Part shown: positions 36,056-47,520 of the stretch, piece by piece
Layout: the number at the start of each line of letters is the position of its first letter
Numbering within the stretch: the stretch's first letter is position 1
NCBI GenBank assembly: GCA_009733575.1
Contig: ML769771.1
Location: 1-58,302 of the forward strand
DNA length: 58,302 bases
Source of the DNA: Gymnopus androsaceus JB14
Taxonomy: Eukaryota; Basidiomycota; Agaricomycetes; Agaricales; Omphalotaceae
Direction of reading: 5' to 3'
Notes under the pieces: model-generated
Seen by the model: the letters and a program-made list of their open reading frames with translations, nothing else
What the model was told of the DNA's origin: nothing
Databases searched by the model: none
Program-made: the position numbers and the translations under genes

Positions 36056-36474
36056 ATGGCCTGTCTCTGATATACGTGAGCTCCTCGGTTCATAATTATC
36101 GTGCTTGGTCTAATGCCATTTAGAAATCGAAAGCGGCAAGGACCTGAAGAAACTTTTTGAACTTTGCGCTATAATAGAGTGAAGCATACTTTTATCTGGT
36201 TTACAAGGCTTACCCCGTTGTAAATTCTCTGAAATAAATGATTGCAGTCTATTCTTTTCTTTCCCCAAAAAAACCCGGCCGCTCGGATAGTTGGATAAAG
36301 ACTATTAGGTCTTTCTCCGTACGGACTGAATTTCGAAGTTTACTATTCACTGGGCACCTAGTACGTATACCCTCACTGTAAGATGCTAAGTAAAGTCAAG
36401 GAGTCGAACCCCACCTGCAATTGGCTTTATGGCTATCAATATTTTAAACCAAAAATACCTACTACGCGTATATC
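36056..36474. other. intergenic; tRNA-like scrap
   Basis: Near 36395-36420 GGAGTCGAACCCCACC resembles the T arm of a tRNA, but no acceptor or anticodon stem can be built around it. Otherwise nothing recognised. Confidence 0.35.
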
Positions 36475-36566
36475 TCCCTGGCTGGGAGTCGAACCCAGCT
36501 TTCGCGCGTGGAAAGGGAAAACAAGGTCATGACAAGCGCGTGTACTAACCGATATACTACCAGGGA
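36475..36566 (-). tRNA. tRNA-Asp (GTC) with short intron
   Basis: Read on the minus strand: acceptor TCCCTGG pairs with CCAGGGA. The D arm is GTA...TAC with GGTTAG in the loop. The anticodon stem CGCGC/GCGCG closes a loop containing TTGTCA (anticodon GTC). The T arm is CTGGG TTCGACT CCCAG. About 21 nt (from TGACC to TTTCCA) lies between position 37 and the 3' half of the anticodon stem, the canonical place for a nuclear tRNA intron. Confidence 0.85.
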
Positions 36567-37407
36567 AGTCATTGGGTATTTAATCAATCCCTATACAAGC
36601 TTCCGATTTCGGCATTTGCCAGGACACTTCCAGAACAGGCAGGCGGGGAAAGGGCGGAGCTTGGCAAGGTCGGGTCTGGTGATCATCTCTGCTCTCTTTC
36701 CCAAACCACGAGATCTCTAACCTCTATAGACTTCCCCGAGTCCATCTGACATCCCAAACTCCGGGTTCTTCTATTCTACACGGCCACTAGATTCTCAAGT
36801 AGTTGAATTGGAACTAGATCTAGAATTGGAAGGGGTATTGCGTGGCTTTGGAAAGAGGGTCTTGTGCCAAACGAATTCTGTTCACTCAATAGGCGGCGAC
36901 CTCTTGAACTAGAACTTCCATCTTCCACGAACAAATCCGCTATTCCCTCTGCTAGAAATTGTACAGATTGCGTAGACGATTCATCTGCGAAAAGGATCTC
37001 AGTTTTCATCTCGAATTCTGTTCTTTTCTTTCGTGAGTCATTGCTTTCGTCTCGTGCGCGCTTTGTACCCGACGACCAACGACCAACTGCTATTAGGTCG
37101 TAGAACGATTTGAAGGAGAATAAGAGCAGGTATCCTCGAGAATTTATTTGGTTATAGTGGTTTCGTGAGCACCGGGTTTCGTTCCTACTTTCAACTCTGT
37201 GCTGATGATTGGTAATAATCTATAGCAAATACTTGAGTTGAGGATATAAAAGAAAAGAAGAGAAGGAAGAGAGCAGAATTTTAGAGCTAGACACATTTCA
37301 AGGGTAGCTTGACGTCGGCCGCGCTGACAGAGATTGAGTGAGTCCACGTCATCTTTTCCTCTACCGGATCTTTACGAACGACCCTGATTCAGTTAAACGC
37401 AAACGCA
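36567..37407. other. upstream region of the PSP1 gene
   Basis: No gene recognised. A GATATAAAAGAAAAG TATA-like stretch at 37241-37256 could serve the gene starting at 37408. Confidence 0.35.
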
Positions 37408-40400
37408 ATGTCCAATCCCCAACCCTCACCTTCACCGAATTCTGCTGAAAATCGACCGAATCGGTTTGATTTGGATACAAAAACACCAGCTTCCAATTCC
37501 AACACCACTTCTATGGCTGCTGCTGCTACTACTACTACGGCGCCTTCTCTCCGAGCAGCGTCTCAGCCACCTCGCGCTCTCCACAGTCAAAGTCCTACGA
37601 CCGCGCCGAGATCCCCTTGGTCTCAATCTCAATCTCAATCTCAATCTCGGTACCTCAGTCCAACACGAACTTCAGGTATCCCAATGCCTTCTTCGACTAC
37701 CAGCACCAACCAAAATCAAATACGTAGTTCCTCTTTCTCCGGAACAACTCAGTCCTTCTCCGGCGCAGGAGGATACTTTTCTCCAGGTCGATTCGGGTCT
37801 ACGTTCGAGGACGATGAGTCTTTGTTGGACGAGCCGAGGGATCAATACAGTCAAGACGACGGAGACGATGATGTCGACGTTGATGTAGATGGGATGATAG
37901 GTCGGCTCAGACCTTCGTCTCAGTCTCATGGGGGTGATCCGTATGATTATGACGAGTATTCGGATTCACCAGTTTATGCAAGGAGCGGGGTGGGCATAGC
38001 TGGTACGGGTGCGAGTGCGGGGCGATATGTCGGAGGAGGGAGGCTACCGCCATCGTTATCTAGCTCGCTGAGTCCTTCGCAGTTGCCTGGTAAGCGGCAG
38101 TCGCCTAGACCTCACCCATTCATTCATTCATTCATCCATAGGCACCCTCCCATTAATATCCCCTTCACCACGATCAACTTCTGCTAGTTTCACTCCACAC
38201 TCGCTTTCTCACTCTATGATGAGCCGGGATGGCGGCGTTGGTACTACTAGCAATAGTCTGAGGAACGACGACGTCCGCGGCCGAACGTACGCTCCAACTT
38301 CGGCGGATTTACTTAGTAAAAGTAGAAGCCAGAGTCTCGCAACGAGTACGGTTCATCATGGGCATGGTCATGGTCAAGGAGGAAGACTTGGGATGTATGG
38401 ATGTGAGTTTTTTTTTTCCAACGTGGTCATGGTCTTTTGTGGATGCAAACCCATTTGTTCTCTCTCCGAGTGATATTCTTGATTGATTGCTCTGCGCTAG
38501 TTCCTCCGTTTTCGTGGCTATTCTTTTCTTTCGATTTCGAGGTTTTGGTTTGTGCTTGGCTTTGGATTCCAGTGAATCCTTTGTCTCGTCTCCTGCTTTC
38601 CTTTCGTGCTTTCGCAGTGAGAGCGGATTGAGGGGCGTTTGACGATTTCTTTCCATGTATTCTGGATATCCCGAGGATCATGGTCATTCCTCATTCCATT
38701 CATTCGTTTCTTTTTTGGTTTGTACTCTACCGTCATCTTCCGTGAATGGTTGGTTTTGTGGTTGTATGTCTCAACTGCTGGCATCGCATTCGGCTTGCAT
38801 TGCGTCGTTTGAGCTGCCGCGCAGTCAGGATTGAAGGCTGTCAGACGATTTCGCTTTGTTCCATGTAGTATTCTGGTTTCTACCAAGCCATTTGTTCGTT
38901 CACATCCATTTCCATCTTCGGTGCCGTTTTCTCCAGTTTCTCATGTGACTTACAACTCCATCTATCTATAAAAGAGGTACACATACTAACTCTTTCCCTT
39001 CCCTCTTCCTCTTCCCACTTCTTCAGTACCCACCAACCCCAACAGCGTCATCGGCTACTCACGCGACACCTCCGGTCTCGGCTCAACCATGGCCTCCTGG
39101 AACGGAAACGACTCTGATCACACATTTTCTTTATTCCGGGATCGCTTCAACTCGCAATCACAGTCGAGGTCGAGATCGAGGTATTCTGGCGGAGGCAATG
39201 AGTACGTGGAATACGGTGAATGGCGGAGGTGAATACGATGAATACGGAATGAATACGAGTTCGAGTATGGAGGAGAATATGGCGAAAAACGTCACCAAGA
39301 TCGGTCCAACCAGAGTCCGTTTTTGAGGGATGTTGGGTATCGGGATAGGGATGGGAGAGAGAGGGAGTTGACATCACCCCGGGGTATAGGCCTTCGGACG
39401 TCTTTGTCTAGAGCATATTCCGGTCCTGGTGCCGCTGGGGGAGCAGTAGTCGGGTCTGTGGGTTCCGTGGGATCGGTAGGATCAGCAGGAGGGTTTGGTA
39501 GTGGTCGAGGAAGATTTGGAGGAGCAGGGGGAGGATTCGGGTATAGCACGGATTTGGAAGATATACCGGGCAGCGGAGCGACATCGAGGAGACATAGTGT
39601 CTCTGTCGTTCAGCCAGTGGGTGTCAGGGGGTTGGGATTGGGTAGTGCAGGCGCAGGGAATTTGGCGGGGTTGGGGAGTGCGTTGGCGGATGATGAGTAT
39701 GATTACGATTATGACTATGCGAATAATCGGAGTCGGAGTCAGACTCAGAATCATGGACATGGTGCGATGGCGATGGGCATGCCAGGGATGGGGAGGACCG
39801 TATCCATGAGTGGGGGCGTTCAACCTCATGTAGGAATGGGTAGGGGCGTAGGAAGGGGTATGGGCTCTTTGATGCTCACGGATGATGATCTCGAAGGTGC
39901 AGCTGCGCCTATGCCTGGTATGGGTATGAGCATGGACACGTTAGCGAGCAACTTTGGTGGCATGAATTTCGGTCACAGGCGCGGGTCGGTGTCTCCAGGG
40001 AGTCTGCCGCCTCCCCCGCATGAAGGATTAGGTTCGAGTCCAGGCCACCATCCTACTGATTCGTCAGGCTCGGGAGGACTAGACCAGGACCAGGACCCCA
40101 CGCTACAGCAGCAGCAACACCAGCAACACCCATCTCTAAACGGATCGATGAGCTACGCCGCTAGAGCGAGAGCGTCGTCAGCGTCGTCAGGCGGACAATT
40201 ACCACCGTCTCCTACGAATCCGATGAACCGCGGGCTTCCTCCACAAGGGTATTATTCTCAACAGCACCCGCATCCGCAGCAAGCCCCTAACTATCCGCAC
40301 CCGCACCCGCAGATGGGAATGGGACGCAGGGTGTCGAATGCGAGTGCAGGTGGTGGAGCTCCTCTTGCGCTGGATATGGGGTATGCACAGGCGCAAGGGC

Positions 40401-41542
40401 AGGGACAAGGTCAAGGTCATCATCCTCTTCACCAGCCTTACCCGAACCAGCAGCATCAATCCCAGCATCAGCATCAGCATCCGCACCAGCACCAACATCA
40501 GCATTCGCATTCGCAACCTCACCAATCTCAGCCTCCTCACCCTCACCCCTCTGCACCCGAACAAACTCTCGGCCGCGGTGTACCCCTCTCCGCTGTCCCA
40601 CCAACCTGGAAACTCTACATCGTCGAGTTCAAAGCTGGCCGCACGGATCTGTTTTATCTCACTGATGCTGTGAGGGCCGATATTGTTAGAAATGAGGGAG
40701 GCGCAGTGAATGGGAACGGCCATGCATCAGCAGATGCAGGAGCCGGTACAGAGGGTGATGATTCTTCAGCAGCAGCGTCATCCTCATACCCACTCAAAGT
40801 CGGCGACCTCGTCATCGTCGAAGCCGATCGCGGCAGAGACCTAGGTAGAGTGGTCAACGATAATATCACTGTGGAGGAGGTCGAAGCCTGGCTGGATGCT
40901 GGAAGGAGTGCATCAGGACAGATAATCAGCGGAGGTAACGGTAATGATTCGCAACAGTCATGGAGCGAATCGTCGCCTATGCCTACACCCATCTCGCCTA
41001 CAGGAGTATATGCCGGGATATCGATTCCTCCTCCTGGTGCTTCGGGCCTAGGTCTGGGTGGAGCAACCAACCCTCCTTCTGGTGCAGGTGCCAATGCTAC
41101 AGGTGCACCAAACAAGAAGGAAATCAACCCGAAACAGATTTATGCCAAGGCTGGACCGGCGGAAGCGAGTGTGCTGGCGGCAAAGATGAGCGATGAGCTC
41201 AAGGCGTTGCAGTTGTGTCAGAGTAAGGTCAGGGTGAAAAAGTTGCCGATGGAGGTGGTGGATGCCGAATATCAGTGGTATGTGGTTTTTCTGCCTTCGT
41301 TCAAGCTGTCTCTTGTGTTCAGTTGCTGATACTAATATTCAGGGACCGACGCAAACTAACGTTCTACTTTGTCGCGGATAAAAGGATTGATTTCAGAGAG
41401 CTTGTACGGGAGTTGTTCAGGTACGTCTTTCGTTCCATTCGTTGTGTTTTTTCTCTTCTTGATGCCAATCAATGATCTTAGGCTGTATAAAACGCGTATT
41501 TGGATGGCCTCGTTGCAAGGCGGAGGAGGCTTTGAGCAGTGA
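37408..41542 (+). CDS. PSP1 C-terminal domain protein, long low-complexity N-terminus
   Basis: From ATG 37408 the first exon is Ser/Pro/Gln-rich and ends SPSQLPG at about 38090. A short intron and a second exon to 38402 follow, then an unusually long intron of about 624 nt (38403-39026). The third coding block is Gly/Ser/His/Gln-rich, with runs from CA[GC]CA[TC] repeats at 40450-40530. The conserved domain begins WKLYIVEFKAGRTDLFYL and KVGDLVIVEADRGRDLG. It continues LPMEVVDAEYQWDRRKLTFY, then FVADKRIDFRELVRELFR, and two small introns lead to the stop at 41540-41542. PSP1 proteins were found as suppressors of DNA polymerase alpha mutants in yeast. Around 39228-39260 the long frame has TGA codons that vanish if one base is dropped near 39217 and one added near 39256. 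Confidence 0.8.
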
Positions 41543-42220
41543 ATTTGCTAGACAAAGAAATGCAAGAACTCAAAGCAAAGAAACGAACAAAAGAATAATT
41601 TGGACCGACGTTCAATCATGAACAATCATGGATGCTATTTTCTTTTCTTCCGGCCCTAGACCGTACATTGTCGGCCGTTTTATGTATGATTTCTTTCTGG
41701 GGAATTGAAAGATGAACCATGTAATGAATGATTTTTGTGTACTATTATTGCCTCCTCTTCCACTTCTCTATCTCTCTTATTCAATTTTGACTCCTCATCT
41801 CCTTGCGATTGTGCTTATCCCTTCCCTCCGCAATGTTTCTCTCGATGCTATCTATTAAGCTTATTCCTTTTCTTCCCGGGCTCAATGTCTATGGCTTATC
41901 CAGGCTCTCTTCTCCCTCTACCCCTTCCCTCCATCTTCTCTCCTACCCCGACGTCAAAAATGGGCTGATCGTCGTCTGTTTGCATAGTATATTGTGTTCC
42001 GTGTTCTGTTTTGCTCATTCATTTGTACATATACATACCATACCCACCCCGCTTTGCTGTACCAACTATTTATTACTCAAGAGATTTCCGGTCATGATTC
42101 CGAGGTTGATCTATCTCCACTTACAATTGTTTGTTACATGCATGCATACAATACCTACGGGTTACATACAGTGTTTTGTCGTTTCGAAACTTATCTAAAG
42201 AAATTGTACTTGTACTAGGT
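41543..42220. other. 3' region, no gene seen
   Basis: CT-rich sequence downstream of the PSP1 gene (41745-41990). No conserved frame. Confidence 0.35.
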
Positions 42221-42237
42221 ATAACATGTGCAGAGAG

Positions 42238-42424
42238 CCTGGTTGAATCACAAACGCGGACACGTGCAAGCACTATGGTCGCGTTCGTCATTCTGATTTG
42301 CAGCGTGAAAAAGAAAGAAAACTTATTCAACTCGTGGCACTTTTCTGCCAACTTCTCCAAGTTTAACATTGAATGATGCATTCTCCAGCAGGATTGTCTG
42401 ATCTTCTTCTCCCACACCTACCTC
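42238..42424 (-). pseudogene. collapsed partial copy of the cyclase gene 3' end
   Basis: Three blocks match the gene at 54400-55828 and its 3' flank in order: ACAAACGCG...ATTCTGATTTG (parent about 54281-54335), GCAGCGTGAAAAAGAA...CCAAGTTTA (54460-54525) and CATTGAA...CAGAGTGTC-like (54651-54738). The parent sequence between the blocks, including an intron, is missing. It reads LNLEKLAEKCHELNKFSFFF on the minus strand. Confidence 0.7.
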
Positions 42425-42473
42425 AGAGTGTCTTCATTTGTTTGTGCCAGTGGATTGCTGATTGGATGCATGA

Positions 42474-42617
42474 CATCAGCAAAACCTGGGTGGTCTCCAG
42501 AGATCTCCAGAGAGCTCCAGAGCACCCATAGCTTCTGGAGCAGCTGTAGCAAGGATATTAATTCCAGGAACCTCTGGAGGACTATTGAGTTCTCTGAGCT
42601 CTCTGGAGACCACTCAT
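42474..42617. mobile_element. CATCAGCAAAACC-family MITE, right end lost
   Basis: Left end CATCAGCAAAACCTGGGTGG followed by CTCCAGAG words. The right arm carries the complement (GAGCTCTCTGGAGACCAC) but the terminal GGTTTTGCTGATG is gone. Confidence 0.6.
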
Positions 42618-42885
42618 CATTTGATGATTCAGGTTACCAAGCCCCATTCAATTGAAAATTTACATATCAAGACATGCAATAATAATAGAAAAATTCTAAG
42701 CATTTTATTGTTATGTATTATACACTTCCAAGAGGAGTCGGACAAGGTACTACTACTACATAATAGACTTAGAGTCCCATTCACCAAGCCAGCCTCTGTT
42801 AGAATAAAGTCCGAAACAGTGACTTCACTCCAGTCTAATAGCAGTAAGCCCTTAGCAAATGCGCAGGGAATAAATTCAGAAGTAC

Positions 42886-43459
42886 TAGGGATGTTTCGGG
42901 CCGGCAAATTTTGCCGGTCCAAAATTTGCCGTAACTCATAGCAAATTTTGCTCGTTGCTCATCGCAGCTGCAATATCCATGCCTCTTGAAGTCCCAGGCT
43001 ACTATGAACAACCAAGAACATCTGTATCAAGCTAGCTGACTCCTTTCCAGCACACCAAAGCCATAATTTCTTTGAAAAAATGTGTGCTGAGCTTCGCTAG
43101 CTGTTGTGGTATGAAGCAACCTCAAAGGGTGGAGAGTCACTAGAAACCATGAAAATATCCATTGAGATTAGTATAGCATCCATACCAAGCAGAAAGAATG
43201 AGCAAAATCCAATGGTACTGGTGAAATGGTGAACATGACAAAAATTTGCTCTAGAAGTGTCCACCATGTGGAGAGATCAAATGTGCATATTCTGAGGTGG
43301 TTTCTTGACTCAAATGACAGTTATTAGAGCCAGAAATGAAAATATAAGCATGATTATGGTGTAGAGTACATGGTAGTTGTGCGAAAACAAAATAAGCCAT
43401 AGAAAATCTCAAATTTCACCCGTGCAAGTGGCAAAATTTGCCAGCCCGAAACATCCCTA
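42886..43459. mobile_element. 574-bp MITE with 30-bp TIRs
   Basis: TAGGGATGTTTCGGGC-C/T-GGCAAATTTTGCC at the left and its complement ending CATCCCTA at the right. Ends in TA. The interior is AT-rich and non-coding. Confidence 0.75.
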
Positions 43460-44589
43460 CTGTACAATATATACCTAATCTAGTGATAAGTTGAATTATC
43501 TAGGCTATGCATCATATCTACTGATAAGAAGATAGTGTAAAATAACAAGCGGCGCATCAAGCGCATATACTAAATAAAAACAGAACCAGATAGAGTGTAC
43601 AGCTCGATTTCCTGATAGGGCTCTATCTCCAACAGCCTCTGCCCTACAGGTATTAGTCATTTCCAAAATATCAGTCATTTGGCTTAGTGTGAGATGCACG
43701 TGTATATCACATACATTGTTCTATGTCTGACATAGGTGATGGCCAGGGATGCTCCTTGCCTTTTGCCATCATGGCAAGTCATTCCCAGCATCTGCGCGAG
43801 TGCGTACTCTCAGCAGTCGCATCTTGCGCAACCTTTTGCATTTTGTTTTTAGGCAAGGCTCTCTACCTGCTCGACATTACAAGCATAGGATAAGTAAATT
43901 GATTTAACTCACATTTTCACATGCTGCATTCCGTTTGCATTTCCATTGCATTCAGTCTCGTGTCTCGCTGGCTTTCTGTTTGTGTTTCCATCACATTCAG
44001 ACTTTTGCTTTGTTCTGTCTGCATTATGATCATGCATTCCGAATTCCGTTTGTGATGAAAACACATCACAAATGGATTTTTACAAATTACATTTCCTTTG
44101 TCTTGCTTTGATTTCAGGTCCTTGTAATGGGTTCCGGCTTTCATGTCCAGGCTCCTGCTCCTAGTTTTGGGGGTATCCGCACTTTGCTTGATGCATTGCA
44201 GGCTCCTAGAGTTTGGGAATCATTGCGCATCACGGATACATGGTCTGTTGAGCCATGGAGTTGGTCTGTAGATGGGCTGGTCTATGGGCTGATTTTAGCC
44301 CACACATGCATACACATTTCCTGCTACGCATACACATACACACTCATCTGGCAAGAGCCAGGAAGTCATAGAAGGCTGAAAAGGGATATAAGCTTACAGT
44401 AAGAGGAGGAAAGTGGGACCAAGTTGCAAAAAAAAAAAGAGTGCAAGTCAACATTCAACTTTGAGTTGAACAGTGACACCTTTATATGATGTCCTGACAG
44501 TTTACAGCATCGGGTGACCGTTCTGTGGGTTATGCAATGTAAAAGGAAGGGCCTGGCAACCATTTCCTTTTATGTCACTTAACCAACAT
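43460..44589. other. no gene recognised
   Basis: Short open frames only. A minus-strand stretch at 43920-44000 encodes an imperfect repeat of NAMEMQTEC/NVMETQTES type, which is probably simple-sequence DNA. Confidence 0.3.
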
Positions 44590-44793
44590 TCAAGTCTGAC
44601 AGCTGTCGTCTGCTCGGATCAGCCAGAGCAGTGAGAGCTCTCCAGAGCGCAATTCAATGCTCTGACTGCTCCAGCAAATATCCAGGTTTGGCTGACGGCA
44701 GCTTCAGAGCAGCCAGAGCAGCCAGAGGTCTCCAGAGCTCAATTCAATACTCTGAAAGCTCCAGTGAACAACCAGGTTTTGCTGATGGAATCT
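44590..44793. mobile_element. two tandem right halves of the CATCAGCAAAACC-family MITE
   Basis: Direct repeats of about 95 bp, each running from CAGAGCAGCCAGAGCAG-like words through CTCCAGAGC...CAATTCAAT to CCAGGTTT(T)GCTGA(T/C)GG (ends near 44697 and 44789). No left end is present. Confidence 0.55.
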
Positions 44794-44893
44794 AAGTATA
44801 CAAGTGGGGTAGGTAGCCACAGTGGTGAGAGAAGAGAGAGGAGAAATAGTGAATGAAACCCAGGCCAGGAGAGCAATAGAGTGTATCCCATGA

Positions 44894-45164
44894 CATCAGC
44901 AAAACCTGGATGGTTGATAAGGAATCTTAATACATTCTGGAGCAAGGGTACCCTCTCCAGAGAGCTCAGAGCACTCAGAGAACTCAGAGACATTCAATCG
45001 CTTTTGGACAGGTTTGACTGACAGCTGTCAAAAAGCCATCAAAAAGCAATTGAATGGCTCTGAGTGCTCTGAGCACTCTGGAGCACTCTGGAGCACTCTG
45101 GAGAGGGTACCCTTACTCCAGAATGTATTAAGATGTCTTATCAACCATCCAGGTTTTGCTGATG
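44894..45164. mobile_element. CATCAGCAAAACC-family MITE, 271 bp, near-perfect foldback
   Basis: Arms of about 80 bp are almost exact complements, from CATCAGCAAAACCTGGATGG to CCATCCAGGTTTTGCTGATG, including AAGGGTACCCTCTCCAGAG. The middle contains ACTCAGAG/CTCTGAGT words and a TGACAGCTGTCA palindrome. Confidence 0.8.
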
Positions 45165-45889
45165 GACTTCATCAAGGAACAAAAAGATCAAAGAACATAA
45201 AGATACAGTGTAGACAGTAGTGGTCCAAGTCTGCTATGGCTCAAGGCTGACTTAATCTGCTAATATTGGATGCAAGTCATGGCTGCACACTGGTATGTGC
45301 ATGAACACAATATACAACTTTAGCTCTAATGGTAACTTACAAAGTGTAATGTATTCCATAAATTCTCCATACATGTATGGGTTGTGTATGGGAATTATCA
45401 TGAAAGTATGGAATTTTTGATGGATTTTGTATGGAGGAGTATGTATGTATGAGTTTTATACATGCCATACATCCCATATCACTCATAATTTTGTGAAACT
45501 GCTGATGCATGAACAGCTCTTGAAAGTGTATCTATCTTTGCCTCACCAATAGCAAGGTAGACATTTTGCCTAGCTCCATGTGGACTCAAGCCTAGATGCC
45601 TTGTAGTATATGGATCTTGGAATGACACTGAAGCCTGAACAGGAGTTATTCCTAGTCATTCCTTGCTCTCTAAGAGTGATTTGGATGAGGTTGATCAGGT
45701 GGGTACATTCAAGTTGGTGATGCTGCAGCAGATATACCTTGGCACCTTCTGGAAATGCACAACCCAATGGCACAACCTCAATTAAACTTGCCTCAGAGTC
45801 TTAATTAAGCCTTAGACATCCAGCTAGTACAATATCTGGTCTCAGAGAGTTTAACTTTCCTAGATGATTGTATCATCTGCATCAGCAAA

Positions 45890-46157
45890 ACCTGGGTGGA
45901 CTGGATAGCACTGGATAGTGCTATCCAGCACTCATAGCACTCATAGCACCCATAGCAAGGTCCCCATCTATCCAGAGCTATGGGCTGCTATGGACTGCTA
46001 TGGATTGCTATAGAGCATGACATCTGTCAACAGGCAATACAATTTGGGAAGTCCATAGTAACTCATAGCTACCCATAGCAATTCATAGCAGTTCATAGTT
46101 CTATGGCTGCTATGGCTTGCTATAACAGCTATGGCAATTATCCAGGTTTTTCTGATG
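45890..46157. mobile_element. CATCAGCAAAACC-family MITE, 268 bp
   Basis: Left end CATCAGCAAAACCTGGGTGG, right end CCAGGTTTTTCTGATG. The arms consist of complementary repeats of CATAGCA / GCTATGG. Confidence 0.8.
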
Positions 46158-47520
46158 TGTTGCTTTTATCATTTCAGTCAAGAGGTACATGACATTGCAG
46201 AAGTGTTTCAATTCATTGCACCAACTCTGGGCCAGAGTTACCAGACATTCTGCAATGAGGTTGCCTAAGCAAGCTTTCATCTGTTTGAGAGTTTGCATCT
46301 TGGCAAAGTAACATTATAAGTTTTGTATAACAAACTCATTGGGCTATTACTTGTGATTGTCCCACTGTGCTATTGCTAGTTGTTGGGATCACCACTTTCT
46401 TTATCTTTAGCTGCTCCATCTTTGATGTAAGGTACTCCTCTTTGCATTGGTGCTTAGTCAGCAACTTGCCTCTGATCTTGTTGTGACATGGGTAAGTTGT
46501 TACATTCTTCTAACTGCATTATCTACTACAGTTTTTCACCGGTCCTTGATACACCACCGCTCATTGGCACAGGGTCAAATGTATTGAAACTGAATAGATT
46601 ACGACAGGCGCTAAGTTTAATTTCTAAAGATTTTTACGCAAACTGGTCAATGGCACACCAGTAATTGCATGCTGTAGGAGACTACAGGGTAGTCTTCCTC
46701 TCCGAAAAATAATCATAAATTTGTTTCAATGTAAAGTAAAGTTTCCACCAGCTCAGATAAGTAATAACTGGAATATCTGCCTCAAAATTGTCAAAACAAG
46801 ATTTGACCGTGCCAAGGAACAGTGAAAGACTGTAATGAACATATTCTGTTTTCCTTTACAGAAATGGTAAACAGAATTCCAACAGAACTGGGCCAAGGAA
46901 GGGACCTAGAGCTGATCATTCCTTATTTTTCTGTGTACTAAGACAATGCGAAAACTTTGGCCTGCACTCAACTTGCACTTAAAGCGAAACACAGGGCATA
47001 CAACTGCAGTCTGCTTTAGTTTAGAAAAAAGGCTTCAATCACTACAAGAAACCAAAGATGTACTTCAAGTAACAAGATGATAAATACTGTGAATGGAAAG
47101 AAATAAGTAGAAAAAGATAGGTAGTGACACAAAAAATTTTTTTTTTCCAAGGCAGGTTTGATGACTATTGGTTTCATCACATTAAGTATTAAATATACTG
47201 AAATTTTTTATGTGAGATTCTCAAACACTATCATGGATATTTTCCTCCAGTTGAGGGTATCCTCCGCTGGTATTCTTTCAAAATTCAAATCAACAATTTG
47301 AACTCTGTTGTGTTTCCAAAAATCAGACTCACCGAAACAAAAGGTGTCTTATAGTCAGTGACACTGGGAGTGTGTTTATTGAGCTTAACATTGTGGGGTA
47401 TTGGGAGACCCGACGCATTTTTTGTTTGTGGTATGTCCTACAGATTAAATTCAGATCTGGTTTCAGACTATGAACCAATGGCAGAATCCTAATGTAAATA
47501 GAAAAAAGAAAGAAAAAAGG
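46158..47520. other. no gene recognised
   Basis: AT-rich, stop-rich in all frames. Downstream flank of the DUF6534 gene. Confidence 0.35.

Noticed and set aside
36395..36420. Second tRNA suggested by GGAGTCGAACCCCACC
   Set aside because: Only a T-arm-like piece; no acceptor, D or anticodon stem can be formed.
37432..37644. Arg-rich minus-strand frame opposite the PSP1 N-terminus
   Set aside because: It is the complement of Ser/Gln-rich simple sequence.
38403..39026. Minus-strand open frames inside the long PSP1 intron
   Set aside because: Basic, low-complexity translations with no motif or splice logic; treated as intronic.
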